In this document: positions 23,301 through 36,275 of the stretch, in pieces
How positions within the stretch are numbered: the first letter of the stretch is position 1
Layout of the letters: each line of letters opens with the position of its first letter
Assembly: GCA_963082875.1 (NCBI GenBank)
Contig: OY720101.1
Coordinates: forward strand, 4,402,001 to 4,466,000
Length of the DNA: 64,000 bases
Origin: Corella eumyota
Taxonomy: Eukaryota; Chordata; Ascidiacea; Phlebobranchia; Corellidae
Direction: 5' to 3'
Made by a program: the position numbers and the translations under genes
The notes under the pieces: generated by a model
The model's database searches: none
The model's input: only the letters and a program-made list of their open reading frames with translations
Told to the model about the DNA's origin: nothing

Positions 23301-26300
23301 ATAAAACGCGGAAATACCGTTGACTATTTATTTAGGTTTACTGTCATTTATTTGAGAACTGATAAGCGATAATGAGTTAATTTTTATTACCCCAGCATAC
23401 CCTAACCTTCTTCTATAAAATGCCCGTTTATTTCTAAAATAATGTCGACTTAAATACAAATAAATAGTCAACGGTATTTCCGCGTTTTATTTTTTTAGAA
23501 TTCCGCCTCTCCTTTTTTCACTTTCCTTCAATTTCCGTTCCTTCATTTTCCGGTTACTTCATTTTCCGTTCCTTCATTTTCCGGTTCCTTTATTTTCCGT
23601 TCCTTCATTTTCCGGTTCCTTCATTTTCCGTTCCTTCATTTTCCGGTTCCTTCATTTTCCGTTCCTTCAATTTCCGTTCCTTCATTTTCCATTCCCTCAA
23701 ATTCCGCGTCCCCCTACTAGTGTGTAAGGATATTGTTTTAAAGTCATATATTAGCGATATTTTTTTACTCAAAAATTGATAAAGTTGGTGTCACTGAAAA
23801 CAAAATTGGTTTTAACTTAAAATAATTTCACCTACTTTTCAAGTTATACAACTTAAAAAAAAAAATTAAAATTAATTAAAAAAAAAGAAAAGGGAAGCCC
23901 TGTTTGTAATGACGTAAAAAGTACTAGCTTGTATACATTCACTACGCTACTTCGTACTTTTTACGTCACACAATAAAATATGGTAACCTGGTTTTTTATG
24001 TTAATCATTTTCCAGTATTTTTGAAAATTAAATTGTAAGTACCACAGACATCTTTTAAAGGTTCTAAAGCCATTTTGTGATTCAGTGTCAACCATACTAA
24101 TGTGCTATATACATCACTTACAAAATTACAACACTCTGTAACATAACACTTTAAAGATAATAGATAAGCAACAAAACGGTAATGTCATATTTCGTTTTTT
24201 TAAGGTAAATATTCATTTACAAATGAAACATTTTTTAAGAAGTTGCTATTTAAAGTTAATTTTTAGTTTTACTTTGTCCAAAGATTACTAAATTTAAAAT
24301 GTGCAAAATTCATTAATATATTTAATCTTGGTAGATAAAGTCATATTTAATAACTAAAAATTATCAAGGTAGTATTAAGTGGTGTAACTAACATATTGAT
24401 ATCATACTTTAAAGAAAAAATCAACAAAAGTAATAGTTAGTCTCAAAATTATATTTGTCTGTAATAAATAAAGTATTGTCAATAAAATTGTTTATGTAAA
24501 CAAAATTTTATTTAAATAGGATATTGAAAAAGAATAAAAAATATTTTTTTTAACGCAGAACAATAACTTTCCTAATATATGTTAAATTTTTTTTTAAAGT
24601 TAATATAAAATTAATTCTTTTTTTGCATTTAAATTTTTTTATTCATTTTTATTTGTAGTATTTTATTCAGAAGTGATTTTTGGTATATATATAACTGTAA
24701 TACCACTTCCTACAAAGGGTTTGTAATATTACAAGTTATATAAAATATAAATGATAAAATCTTAAAATTTGGCTATAGTAATGTAAATTTACAAATAAAT
24801 GTATTTTAGATTGATGTTGGAGAGATTACTTATAATGGATCAACATTTAGTTTGTTGCCTATTTCAACATCTTATGACAGTGTCATAAACATTCGGTAAG
24901 TTTTATGTTTTGTTTGAACCAAGTTTTTACTTAATACCCTTTTTTTTAACCTTTTGTCTAAAATTAGTTTTATGGTTTAGCAACACCACACTGGTTTACT
25001 CTTAATGAAAGTTAACATTTTTTATTATGCATCAACTAAAAAAGGCTAATGTTTTTTAATTTTCGTAGTTTTAAAATTTTTAATTGTTTGTTATCACCAC
25101 TAGTTTTAGTGTAAAAATCTAATATTTAAATATATACAAATGGTTTTGCTTTATTGCTTCTTATTGCAGACCAGAAGTCATAACTAGCTCACCTGCAGTT
25201 ATAATAGCAATTTTGGAGATAACCAATATAACAGATTCTGAGAATACAATATCTGTAAGATCAACAAGCAATCCACCACTAATATTACTCCCCTTAAACG
25301 TGACAGGTATGATTAACTGACAAGACAATTAATACATAAATTTTTTGTAGCTAGAATTTTTTAGCCACTTAGTTTATCTGATTGAATCACAAGTAAATGT
25401 CTCTGTAAATACTTACAAGGCTTTAAAGTTTGTGATTTTTTCTTTATCTTTCATGCAGAAAGGTTGACTTCACGACTGTAACATAAAGTAACATTCATTA
25501 CCCTGACCCGATCTCGAGTTCCCTTTTGCAGTTTAGGATATTATGGATTATAATTGCTTAATATAAAATTATTAGGTGTTGGTTTAGCAGAAGTTCATAC
25601 AGTTTATAGTGTCATACTCGAAGACGCTAAACATTAAAGCATTTGAGATCAAACCCAGGACCTCATTTAGTGTTGCAAGTGTTCTGACCACTACACTAGA
25701 CTGCCTTTAGATAAATAACAAATTTGTTACACCAATAGATACAGTTTAAGTTAAGAGTAAATTTTGTGATAACTGATGATAACTTTTTGAATTTAGAATG
25801 TCCCACATCTTTTCCAGGAGGTTTAGGTGTTACAGTTACTTCTGGGGATGGAGCTGTTTATAACAGCATGGGTGACTTTACTTGTGCAAATGGTGACTTA
25901 GTTGACTCAAGTAATACCCAAGTGTCTCCTGCTTCTACAACTTGTCAGGCTGATGCTACATGGACTGACCAGGCCAATCGAAACTGTTTAATAGGTGGGT
26001 GTATATTTTCTATATTTATATAACATATTACTTATTTTTGTTTGGTTTGTTTGCTTCTGTTATGAAGTGGAATAAAATTAAAAATAACATTAAATACTGT
26101 TTTTTTAATTACATAAAAGTTTTTAACAGATTTAAAAACATACCAACAAAATGTATTTAATTTTTAGTTGTTTTTTGTGTTTAAGTTAGTGGGTTGCGGT
26201 GTTTAGTTTAGCATAAAAAAGTTTAGATAGCAAGCAAATAATTTAAGCTAGACTTAGAAATATTATAATTGTTTTTCAAGTTTTTAGTGTGTTTATGTAG

Positions 26301-29300
26301 TTGCTATTATCATTAATAATAATGTTTAATGTAATAAAAATTTATAATAATAAAATTTACATAGCATGTTTACTAACTCAAAATGATTTTGTAGCAAAGG
26401 ATTTTTTACTTACATTATGATATATTGTAAAAAAATTTAAAACAATTGAATGTTATATTATTTTGGACCCAGAGTTTTTATTTTATTTAATAGCCACAAC
26501 AACCACTGCAACCACTACTAGCACTACTGCTAGTATTACTTCTACTTCTGGTATGTAGATTTAGTTGTGGTTTTACTTATACCAACTAGTTTTGATATAT
26601 ATACTTTGTTTATTTATATATATTTAATATCACATTTAATAATTTTAAACAGTATATTTATAATTTTTATTATCAAGGTCATAATACTTATAGTTTAGTT
26701 CAGACAATTACAATTTTTAGTGTTGAAACTTATTATCATTATCTAAAACGTAATATAGTTAAAAGTTCATGGTATTTGAAAGAAATGGGTAAATGTTGCT
26801 TAGAAAATACATTTTCTATGGAAGTACAAAAGAAAGGTGTAGCTTGATAAAAAAGGAGTACTATTAAAGCTATTTCCTTTAATATTGTTGTAAACTTATA
26901 CAGGGATCTTAACAAAAAGCATTATGTGCATTGTTGTGTAAGAGTCAATTTGTGCAAAGTGTTTGTCGTCTAAAACCTAAATATACAAGTCACACAAAGC
27001 CTTTAACAAGTTAATTTAAACTATGGAGCTTTCTACAACCTTAAAATTGTTGTCTTTTGTTTTAAATCTAGTATTTATTTCAACGTCAAGTGACGTACTT
27101 AGCAATACTACACAAAACAACGGTATTTTCATAGCATGTTAAAAATAACTAATGCTGTTCATATGCACGTGCTAGCAATATTTGTCTTCACTTTAATTAT
27201 TAGTTTTATTCACCAGTTATTTCTATTAAATAGTTTTTGACTAAACAACAGTTGTAATAAACAGCAACACCATACCAAAGCCATCCCTAATGGTAAACCA
27301 ATAGATTAAATAATTGTTAGGTATAACAAGTTGTCTAAATTTGATGCTGAATGATAAAAAATATATATTATAAACTATTTATTTTGGTTAAATTAAGTAG
27401 TTAATCCAACCATAAATAACACTTCAAGAAAGATTACACCTAATACTACACAGAACAGTGGTATAATTATGCACAACATTAGTAATTGATTTAACCATGT
27501 AATAATTTCTGCAGAATGTTAATGATAATTATTACAAAATACCTTAATTTTTGTAACTTTTGTCAATATTTAATTCTTCTGATCTTGTGATATTAACTAT
27601 CACATTTAGTGATTTAACTGTATGCACTTTAAGGTATTTAGATGTTACTTGCATATCAACAGTTAAGAAAAATAATCTATAGGCTTTTCTTTTAAGATTT
27701 ATTAACTTGGCTTTAAACCAAAAAATGGCATGTGCACTTTTTTTCTCTACAGCATTTGTTTAATTTATATGTTTTTGTATTTAAGAAAATTTCTTTGTAA
27801 CGAAATAGTATTATTTGATTAACCTTTAGTTATTATAATTTGGTATATTAGTCAAATATAAATTTTTATAAATTTTTGTTTTATTGTTTTTACTCGGCAA
27901 CAGTGTCAACTACAGATGACAGCAGTACAAAATCTAGCAGTGGTTTGTTATTCATATTTGTTAGAAAAGAAAAACAATTTAGTTATAGAAAATTAAGATT
28001 TGAAAATTCATGTTGTTTTTATAATTTTATTTAGTAAATTTGTGCATGAAAATTTATTTATTTTTTCTTCAACTATTATATAACATTTTTGTTTGGTTGA
28101 GTTAATAGGTGTTTTATTCTACTAAGGTTAAAAAATTAATGTTTACACTAAACAAAAGAAAAAGCTTAGTTGTACTGTGTACTGTTATTTTTAAACTTAG
28201 CCACACTTGCTTGACAATCACATGGTGTTAACAGGCCCAACATTTTTAAGATGCAGAAGCTTAGGGTCACTAAAATGCAACTGTTTTAAAAAATTTTTAT
28301 TTTTTGCATTAAAAAGTGTGTTTATATAACTTAAAATGAAGTTTTTTTTTATGTTTAGGTATTAAAATTAAAACTATTTTGTTAACAATGTCTTAGATAT
28401 AAAAATTTAACCAATAAGTTTAAATTTTTAAATATTTTTAACAGATGAAAAACCTCGAGGTAATATATGCAAGAACATGCTATTGTTTAATTTTGCCAAA
28501 AAAAAATAAATTACAAGCAAACTGAATTTAAAAATTAACTTTTATTGCATGAAATAATTCTGTTTAATTTTGCAATTTACTTGCAATTTTTTTTATAAAG
28601 AAAGAAAAAAAATATTAATGTTTTAAAATAAATTTTGAGCTATAATTTATCTAATACAAAGTGATTTTAGTTTATAATTTTATTTAATTCAATATTGGTA
28701 TTTGTTCAAGATAATTTTGTGTTTTACTGTTTTGCACACACCTAAAGGATAATGGGTATTTTATTTTTAATTTTCTTTACGTTGGAGTATGGAAAATTTT
28801 TTTTTTATAGCCTAAAGATGTTTTTTATCAAAACTTCTGTCCCTGTTATTAAAAACCAATAGGAACTCGTAATATTATTTATATAGTGTTTGTCTCATTT
28901 TCACCCAGAAATGGTTAATACTTTTTCACCCAGAAATGGTTAATACTAATTTAATGTATTATTAAGCATTTAGTTCAATAATTTTATTAATTTAACTAAA
29001 ATGTTTTTAATTGGGGTTATCTTATACAAACCCAATATTTAGATAAATAATTAACCAAATTATATTTTTTTAATTGTTAGTCCCTTTTTAACTTATTTGA
29101 TTTTTGAATCACTGCGAGTTGCTTTAAGAACTGTGCATACAAACCTTATACCCATATAGAACAAACAATACATACCATATAGCAAACTTTTATATTTTCA
29201 TTTACAGGATCTGATGCATTATCACTCGGAGAAATAGTTGGATTAGTCGTAGGTTTAACTTTTGCACTACTTTTCATTATCTGGTTATGTCTTGCCTGTT

Positions 29301-30443
29301 ATTGCCCTGAAAAAGAATGGTTAACATGCTGTTGTACATCATGCTTTGAAGAACTAAAAGAAAAATGCTGTTTCCCTTGCTGTTTTTGTTGTTTAAATGG
29401 TTTGTATTTTATTTAAACAATAAACTTGACATAGTCTTAAATATTTAAATTTTATATTTCTGGTAATTAATTAAAGAAAAGCTGTCTGTGAATGATGCAC
29501 ATAGCACAATATTTTTATACTTTTTTTGCCAAATTAAATAAAGTAATTGCAGTTTTTTTGATAATTTGCATGAAAACTAATCAATATAAGTTACATCACC
29601 CTTTTCCATAACTAACCACTACATGTCATGCTGAACATGTTATTCTATAGTTTTTTACTAAACTATGTTAGGGGTGGCCTTGTATTAATAATTTAACCCA
29701 ATCACAGATAGTTCAAAAAATAATGGGAAAATATCTCCAGATGAAGATACAGAAATGATATAACTTTAAAAAGGTTTGTTGTGCATTAATATAGGAGGTT
29801 TTACTAATATCATTTTTTTTGTGTTTTTAGATTTTTTGTACTTTTGTGTAATTAATGTTATTGTTATGTTTAAGGAAAAGGGTGTGGCAAATATTAATTT
29901 TTTTTTGTCAGATTTTTTCTAAAAACAATTTTCATACAAATTGTCTAAAAGTATAATCTTCAAATTATTACATAATGTTGTGTCCTTGATTTAGTTGTTT
30001 ATAATTAGCAACTTTGTTCATATTTATCATTTTTACAAAAACCTAAAAAAAAAAACAGTTTCAATTTTTTTTAAATTGCTTGAGGTGTATACCACAATCA
30101 ATAACTTATACTTTAATTTTCACCAGATTAATCAATTTCTTGTCCGTCCTGTAAAAAGGTTGGTTTTCATTATTGCATTTTTTAATTATAATTGTTGCTA
30201 AGTCTTCGTTATTTAGTAAACAAATTTTCTTTAATTGATTTGGTTCAAAACTGAAAATGTTTTGTAGATCTTTATTCTCATTTAATTTTTGCCTAAAAAA
30301 CGTATAAAAAAATTAATAAATGTTTGTTTTGGGTAGTTGAAGAAAAACAAAATGATGAAAATCCTTCGGAACCCAATCAGTTGAAAACTAATTCCTCAGA
30401 AAATAAAAACACAGAAAATAATACATCGACAGATCCAGTTTAA
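20340..30443 (+). CDS. Receptor gene 2: signal peptide, Cys-less Ig-like domain, one CCP, Ser/Thr stalk, membrane helix, two alternative tails
   Basis: Exons: 20340-20418 (leader; CTLFLLVVLFLFVKG), 21789-21925, 24810-24895, 25170-25306 (together an Ig-like fold with IWRINS and LEITNITDSE but no Cys pair), 25797-25994 (CCP, ECPTSFPGG...ATWTDQANRNC), 26494-26550 (ATTTTATTTSTT...), 27072-27122, 27401-27460, 27904-27942 and 28445-28459 (Ser/Thr/Asn stalk, likely O-glycosylated), 29208-29399 (helix GEIVGLVVGLTFALLFIIWL, then 13 Cys in about 40 residues). The last exon is either 29708-29763 (DSSKNNGKISPDEDTEMI, 368 residues in total) or 30337-30443 (VEEKQNDENPS...TDPV, 385 residues). Both last exons fit the same phase-1 donor at 29399, so they are natural alternatives. 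The Cys-rich stretch suggests palmitoylation. Ligand unknown. The small stalk exons are the least certain part. Confidence 0.75.
20633..20901. mobile_element. hAT-type MITE, 269 bp, in intron 1 of gene 2
   Basis: The inverted termini are GGATCTCTATTACTTTCG and, reversed from the right, GGATCTCTATTAATTTCG, both followed by CACGCCC. They are flanked by perfect 8-bp direct repeats CAAGTTGC (20625-20632 and 20902-20909), the usual hAT target-duplication length. No coding content. Confidence 0.85.
22233..23073 (-). mobile_element. hAT deletion derivative, 841 bp, in intron 2 of gene 2
   Basis: The termini are TAGGGATGTGCC on the left and, reversed, TAGGGATGTGTCGAGCC on the right. The left target duplication is CTAGTGTG (22225-22232). 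On the right only CTAGTG is directly adjacent because another element has landed in it; the intact CTAGTGTG reappears after that element (23717-23724). Inside, on the minus strand, are GC-rich repeats (gctcgg/gagccc) and the last part of a hAT transposase. Confidence 0.85.
22625..22785 (-). pseudogene. hAT transposase C-terminal dimerisation domain fragment
   Basis: The minus strand encodes IVVTPPTSVFIERLFRTAG, then IASPLRNQLTPGHVE, ILTFLHVNLRKLK and a stop at 22625-22627. This matches the conserved end of hAT transposases (P.S...ER.FS.AG ... R..L.P..VE.L.FL..N). An in-frame stop lies just upstream, and the rest of the gene is gone, so this is a deletion remnant. Confidence 0.8.
23080..23713. 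mobile_element. Palindromic (foldback) element of GGAACGGAAAATGAA-type repeats
   Basis: The left arm starts GGTCGACTGAAAATGAGGG and continues as roughly 15-16-bp units 'ggaacggaaaatgaa'. The right arm is the inverse and ends '...ccctcaaattccgcgtccc'. The spacer is about 23280-23500, itself partly inverted ('ttgactatttatttag' against 'ctaaataaatagtcaa'-like text). It is flanked by 9-bp direct repeats CTACTAGTG (23071-23079 and 23714-23722). Nine-base duplications are typical of Mutator-like elements, so a foldback MULE derivative is possible. No coding content. Confidence 0.8.
23909..23967. repeat. Perfect 15-bp inverted repeat (hairpin)
   Basis: TGACGTAAAAAGTAC (23909-23923) is repeated inverted at 23953-23967 with a 29-nt loop. 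It lies in intron 2 of gene 2. It could be the remnant of a tiny MITE or a stem-forming intronic element; no function can be read. Confidence 0.7.
25440..25706 (-). mobile_element. tRNA-derived SINE (older copy) in gene 2 intron
   Basis: Read from 25706 on the minus strand, it aligns with the better-kept copy at 47205-47514: a tRNA-like head (gcag-tctagtgtagtggtcag), a degenerate B-box-like 'gaggtcctgggtttgatctc', then a shared body with 'tctcgag' and 'ggatattatggattataatt'. It is more diverged than the other copy. It sits just upstream of the CCP exon of gene 2. Confidence 0.75.
28909..28955. repeat. Short direct duplication, about 24-26 bp
   Basis: 'tttcacccagaaatggttaa' occurs twice in tandem in an intron of gene 2. 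Probably a slippage duplication. Confidence 0.7.
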
Positions 30444-33400
30444 AGAACTTCGCACACAAATTGATTTTGGTACTTAAAAGTTAAAAAAAATAAAAAAACA
30501 GTTGTTTAATACCAGCATAGATTTTAATTCTATTCCAATATTGTCAATAACTTAACCCTAGTTTTAAGTAAATTTTTAAATATTCTGCTTATGTAGAAAT
30601 TTCTTTATTTTATGCTATAGCATGCCTAATTTTAACCTATTAAACTATGTATTAATGCTTATATTTTTGTTGTATTTAAAAATGTAGTTGATTTTAATAA
30701 TTTGTTTTATTTTTTTATTTTAAATTCTTTTATAGAATTTCTTTATTTAATTTAAGTTTTTTTGTCTTGAATAATTAATCTTCAATGTGGAAATTGGTTT
30801 GTGTTGTTTATTATCTTCCTTACTTATCTGGTTGCATATTTAATTTCTGGTTCTGGGTTTAAATAATAACTGATTAAAATTTATTTAAATTAACATTAGT
30901 ATTTTAAGATTATTCCTCAAGGTATATGCACCTTCTTTATTATTATATGCATGCAATAATTTAATTATAAAATATTCAAAGTTCAAAATTGTCAATTTAA
31001 ATTATAATAAAGTAATTGCACAACCAATATATGGACATATATTTTATGAAAGGCAAACAGTATTTATAAAACATGGTCAAAGTTGTTTTTATTAAGAAAT
31101 TATTAACAAGCTTTTGTTTATCATGTCAATATTATAGTGTGTTGTGTCTATAGTTACATCACATCATTTAAGGAAATTAATTTTCAACTATCATAAACAA
31201 ACTAACACAACGTGTTATAAATAAACTGTAGACACATATAAATTACAAAAGGAAATGGTAATATTATGTCATTAATAATAGTTTATGCTTTGTGCTAACA
31301 ATATTTCTATGTTTTAACAGTTTTAAATAAATAACAAAATTTTACACTGGTATAAAGTTTACATAAATTACGCATATATTATTTATTATGTAAGGGGCCT
31401 TATGTTCTTGTTTTTGTATAATAGATTTTACTCTTCATCTACTTTATTAAGTATATTGTAATCAGGCCATTGTCTTGGTATTTTACTTCCGTGTATTTCA
31501 ACATCAGCTATTAATATAATTCGCTATCACTTTACACAATAACGTCACGTGACTTTTCATACGAAACTAGGCAGCGAACCAAAGTTACTACGTCAGGTCA
31601 ATAAAAAGAACGCACTATCGATTTGTGAAATTCCAATTCCTGTTTTTTCTCTACTTAGTATGCTTTGTAAACAACAAAACGAAAGTCAACACCATTTCGA
31701 AGAAATACCGTTTGTTAAGTTTTATAGTGGGTAATAAACTTAGCAAAGCGATTTTAATGCGGCATTTGGTATTTTTTGTACAAAGACATGTGGTAGATAC
31801 ATAAAATATTCTTTTAATGATACTGTTGGATTTAGATTAAAAATAAAATTATCATTGTTTAATTTCCAACGAATTATTTTTTTGGCCAATTCACTTTTAT
31901 AAATAAAAGAAAAAACTGGGTAATATAAATTTACAACAAAAAATCTTTGTAAGTTGCAACTTTAACGCTTTTAACAAAATGTGTAACTTGATACTCAGTT
32001 TATTATTTCGAAAGAACCACCAGACCATTGTTTTAAAGCCAGACAAAGCAAACTTGTCCGGGCAAAGTCTGTTTACTTGATCATAGTCAATGTTTAAACA
32101 AAAAAGGGTTATTCTTGTAACGTAGCAACAAAAAATAAGAAATGAAAATAAAACGGTTGTTTTTAATGTTTGCATGGCCAACAAAAATTGTATAGTCGAC
32201 AAAATACCCAAAGTGCTCAAATTTGTTTTAAAAGTTTTTTTTAATGTATTTATACAATAGAAATTTATAGTATTTAAATGAGGCCCAAGGTTTAAACAAC
32301 TCCTGAAATTCCCAAGGTCTATTTTAGTATCGAAGGTTACCAATACACACACACACAACACAATATTGGCTTTTGGGTTTCTATAGGACCACTTCGTAGT
32401 TGAAATAACAATGATTCAATATCTATAAGAAGTGGGGGTTACCTATCTGCTTAACGAATATGCAATATTTATTTTATTAATGGTTATATATTTTAAAAGC
32501 TTTGTTTGTTTATAAATTGACTAATTAAGTGTGGGATCATACTTCATAAGCGTCATATCCTTGCAGTAAGATTGATATCCTGGTATTAGTTACCACAAGC
32601 TGCTAAATGCTTATATATGTTGTGTAGAAAAATATTCTTAGTGATGCAACCAATTGTTTAAATAAATATTCAACTAAAAATAATAAATCATTGGCAGGCC
32701 CACAAACAAAATATTTGGAAAAGCCCCCGTGTTTTGCGTGAGCGCATATAAGCAATGTTTGAATTTTACATGCTGCAATAGTTATTTATACCCTGTTAAA
32801 AATAACCGCCCCACCCTGATCACGTGATTTATACCAGTCTTATTCCTACTCCAAGGCGACACCTAGAACTGATACAATTCACCATTGAACTTTAACAGAA
32901 TATCACGCGCATTTTAAATGATTTATTAATTACAACCACTACTAAAACTTAGAATTTCTACAATATATGGACTAATATCTAGGGACTTTTTGGTAAATAT
33001 ATTGTAGAAAAACGCTTGCATATAAATTTTGTTTATATCAACGTAGATCTATATATTTATATATATACCCAGGTGGACCAATTAATTTGTAGCTTATTTT
33101 GTATAATTCCATATAACTTACTTTTAACTTTCGTAAAGAAATCGTTTTAACTAGGCACTTGTTTATTAACTTCACGGTATATATTTAAATTATCTTTTCT
33201 TGTGTAAACCCTGTTCTTAGTAGCGCATTTAATATTTTTAAAGTTTTTTCGATTTACGTTAATTGCAAACGTTTTTATTTTTTAAACAAACGCTGTCCTA
33301 TAAACATAGGTTTACACATATTCGGAAAATTTTTATTTTGGTAATTATTTATACAGTTTTAACCATCTGATACGTCAGGTATTAAGTTTAAAATATTTTC

Positions 33401-36189
33401 AAAAATTGCATTACATGTATACAAAAAAACGAGTTTTTTTTCGAAAAATCGTTTATACTTGTTTTGCCTCTTACATTGCGGTAACATATTTTTAATTTTC
33501 AAAACCTTTTATTCAAGTAGTAAAACTTTTGCGAATTTCGATGTAGGAATGCGGACCTATAACTCAAACACAGGTGTAATATTTGTCACGGCGACCAGTC
33601 TTAAGTCGACATAGACATTTCGGGATATTATTAATAATAAATACCCGATTATTTATCTGACGAATGGTTTTAGTTCGGCAAAATGGTGTACCGATTATGG
33701 AGCCTTTTTTCAACGTATGAAAGCAGCGGGGATCAAAACCTAGACTTACAGAACTTAATTTTTCATGGTTACTACTAATTGATACTAAACATTAACAAAG
33801 AAAGGTTGCTTAGCACCCAATTGCAAGATTAATTCACCAACAGCAAATCGCCCTTCCAACTCTTTTCCAACCGACAAGGAGAAAACTAAGTAATGGTGAA
33901 AGATCAACAAATCATAAAGTAAACAGCAGCACAAATCAAAAGTTATATCTTAAACAAAAAACAGGTTTTAAATAAGGTTCTTTTATTTAAGTAAATTTAA
34001 AAAAGAATACAGTTGAAAAAGTTTACTTTTATAGATAGGAATCAATTCTTTAGAATAAAATAAAATGAAACGTTCCTGAAAACGCTCCCCCCAACATATT
34101 TAAATTTGTTATTTTTTCACAAATAACAACTGGTGAATTGTAAAAAAACAAACCAATTCAATTAAAATTTAACCTAGTCTTTTTTCATATTTTTCTTTCT
34201 TTTCACATCTACAATCTGTTCTTAGCTTAGCAATTAAACTTAGTGGTGGAAGTTAAAAGGTTGTTTTCTATGTTTGCACAAATTTTTAGTAAGAAGTCCA
34301 GCTTTAATCCGCCAATGTGGAAAGCTTCCTAGGTACAATTTATCCCTTATAATAAATAAACAAAATTATTACTGTAAATAGTTCGAATATGTTGAATATA
34401 AATATAGACCTAAATGAAGTTAATTTTTACCTTTTCTGCAAATCTGAAGCCAACAGTATCTGTTATTCTATTTTCTACACAATAAGGTGTTTCTTGGCAG
34501 AAATTTCACATTTGCCAAAACATTTACTTAACTAGGAAGATATTAAAAGGTTAGATTGTACAGGTAAACTAACAAAATTTATTTTTAAACACCTAAATGT
34601 TTTCAATTAATATAAGTTTTAGTTCAATCATCAGCAATTTCAATTATTATTGGGCATCCAAAAATCTTGCAAGATGATATGCTATTAACTGATTTATTTT
34701 GTCCAGCTAAAAAGTAAATGCACTTTAATAAAAAATTTAAATCATTTATAATTTAAAAAAAGTCGAATATAAATATAAATTGCTAAATTTTACCTGAACT
34801 ATAAATGTTCAAACACCTGAAAAAATTACATAGTTTATTTGTAATTTAAATTGAGGCAAATAAAGTTGAAAAAATAGGATATAATTTTTTACCTTTTAAA
34901 CTGTATAAAATACTAAACAACAACACCTTAAAAAAGCCTCGTAATGCCTGATGATTTAGCCACTGAAGCTAAATTGCGTAACGAAAAAAACACATTGCTC
35001 CCGAGTATATTGTTGGTTGTACTGATGTTACCAAACTAAAAAAAAGCAAATTTAAAAAAATATTTTTGTATCCTAATCAATGGTTGCTATTAGTTGGTTG
35101 ATTAACCTACATTTGCCTACTGTTCAACCTACCTTGAGAAATTGTATAAAATGTATACACAAAAATTCGAAAAAGGTCAATCAGATTAATATATATATCT
35201 AAAAAAATACTATAATAAAAATCAAAAAAAAATCACTAAGTAAAAAAATTTTTAAATGTTTTTGACCAGAAAGTAAATAATGGCTGTTTGGAACTAAATT
35301 TGTTTTTTAATTTAAACTTAAGGTGGGACTAAAACATTTTAATTTATAAAGCAAAATTTACTTATAATTAGTAACATTATTAGCATAAGTCCATTAGATA
35401 AACCAAGTATTTAAATCATTTAGTTTTTTTATAATTTTGCATAAAATATATTTTAACATTTATTAATAATTGTATATGAGATATCAATATACCCAAAGTC
35501 TACCGTAAAACGGTATAATTGCTATATAGATGAAAAAAATTTAAATTGCCCTATTTAGGATGTATTAATTTTGTTAATACCTCAATACAGAAGCCATTCA
35601 ATTTCTTACTATTTAGATGAAATTATGTAACTCCAACATTTTAGTGAAATTGATAAAGTTATTTATGCCTAGTTTGAGTTTAATTTTAAGCCATTGCCAC
35701 AATTTTTTTTAATTTTAATATTGTTTCTTACAAAATTTAAAGACCCTTAACAATTAAATTCATTACATCATAATAATTTAAAAAAATAATGTGTCCTTTT
35801 ATATAAAATTGTTTTATATATTAACCAAATGTAATAAAAAAAACTACAAAAAAGGTTAAATATAAATTTGACATATTTGAATTGTGTGCTGGTAGAGAAA
35901 AAAAAATTTTTGCATATAAAAAAACTAATTTTAAACAAAAAAATAATAAGTGCAAATTTTTTTTTAATTTGTTAACAATATTACCATTTTAACTTGGTAT
36001 AGGCTATACTAATTTATCTTAAGAAAAAAAATAATACTTGAAAACTTATATGCATGCATGCATAAAGAATATGAATCTCATTCTTAGTCATTATATTGAT
36101 TAAAATAGTATCTTTAGTTTTTATATATTTATATTTCTTACTAAATATTTCCGGGTGGGTTTTTAATAAAATCATATGATCATATTTTA

Positions 36190-36275
36190 CTCAGAAGCAT
36201 TGAAATCACCAGACAATGAAGTTACATTTCGATGATAACATGCTTCTGTATTAGATCATAGGTTGAATTCTGCAA
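36190..36275 (-). pseudogene. Broken counterpart of the tail-exon candidate at 61473-61555
   Basis: The same acceptor ('attgtctttgcag') and the same reading (…SNTEACYHRNVTSLSGDFNASE, stop) are present as in copy C, but an in-frame TGA lies four codons in when joined in phase 1. The segment is very similar in B and C. In DNA it also forms an imperfect hairpin (CAGAAGCAT paired with ATGCTTCTG). Confidence 0.35.

Noticed and set aside
31549-31734. 61-codon plus frame in copy B
   Set aside because: The frame is not kept in copies A and C; it looks like chance in duplicated noncoding DNA.
34640-34712. Exon-like minus frame ending IADD and stop
   Set aside because: Open in B and C, but nearly every difference changes the amino acid; no sign of constraint.
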